Translations under genes and position numbers: made by a program
NCBI GenBank assembly: GCA_907163375.1
Contig: CAJQUW010003216.1
Location: 1-64,000 of the forward strand
Origin: Prostheceraeus crozeri
Lineage: Eukaryota > Platyhelminthes > Polycladida > Euryleptidae
Length of the DNA stretch: 64,000 nt
Direction: 5' to 3'
The notes under the pieces: generated by a model
The model's database searches: none
What the model was told of the DNA's origin: nothing
The model's input: the letters and a program-made list of their open reading frames with translations, nothing else
Part shown: positions 63,974 through 64,000 of the stretch, one piece after another
Position numbering within the stretch: the stretch's first letter is position 1
How the letters are laid out: each line of letters starts with the position of its first letter

Positions 63974-64000
63974 TTTTTAAGTCAATATTTTTAATTACAC

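Larger units (their letters stand above)
59782..64000 (+). mobile_element. Polinton family B, right fragment
   Basis: It continues the PolB gene (plus strand), then the packaging ATPase on the minus strand at the window end. It continues the element whose left part is 31029-33020. It is AT-rich and an old fossil with several breaks; the element's end is not reached. Confidence 0.8.

Overview
The window is eukaryotic and made almost entirely of mobile DNA. I see no host gene, tRNA, rRNA or CRISPR array. Two self-synthesizing Polinton (Maverick) elements of one family, called A here, dominate it. Around and inside them lie a diverged A-like fragment, pieces of a second Polinton family (B), two Jockey-superfamily (CR1-like) LINEs and a Penelope-like retroelement with a GIY-YIG nuclease domain. 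That mixture points to an animal, most likely an invertebrate; the species cannot be told from the sequence.

Layout. 1-4567: right end of a diverged A-like Polinton (P3). 4568-31028: Polinton P1, genes starting from the left end, with a LINE (12028-16804) inside its major capsid gene. 31029-33020: left fragment of Polinton B. 33021-33637: Penelope-like element, left part. 33638-33809: 3' tail of LINE2. 33810-55666: Polinton P2, the same family as P1 in opposite orientation and without the capsid LINE. 55667-59538: rest of LINE2. 59539-59781: rest of the Penelope-like element. 59782-64000: Polinton B resumes. The right half is therefore a four-level nest: B, then Penelope, then LINE2, then P2.

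Gene set of family A, in P1 order: an early gene with a leader intron (possible ssDNA-binding protein), a small RING-like protein, a DEDDh exonuclease-like protein, a free-standing relative of the PolB N-terminal domain, a membrane RING-like protein, a basic core-like protein with the packaging ATPase, a conserved virion-type protein, a Cys-rich protein, a chromodomain integrase, a pVI/pX-like basic protein, major capsid protein and maturation protease. On the other strand follow a TATA-binding-protein-like protein and two PC4-like proteins. Then come two related minor-capsid-like proteins, a protein-primed DNA polymerase B, a short acidic protein and a zinc/coiled-coil protein. The standout is the transcription module: a TBP-like protein of about 181 residues beside tandem PC4-like genes, in an element whose own early promoters carry strong TATA and CCAAT boxes.

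P1 and P2 are close (6 differences in 406 integrase residues by my reading), so both are fairly young. Both are fossils: P1 carries the LINE plus roughly half a dozen other breaks, P2 roughly ten. P3 and B are older and more decayed. Both LINEs have long open frames.
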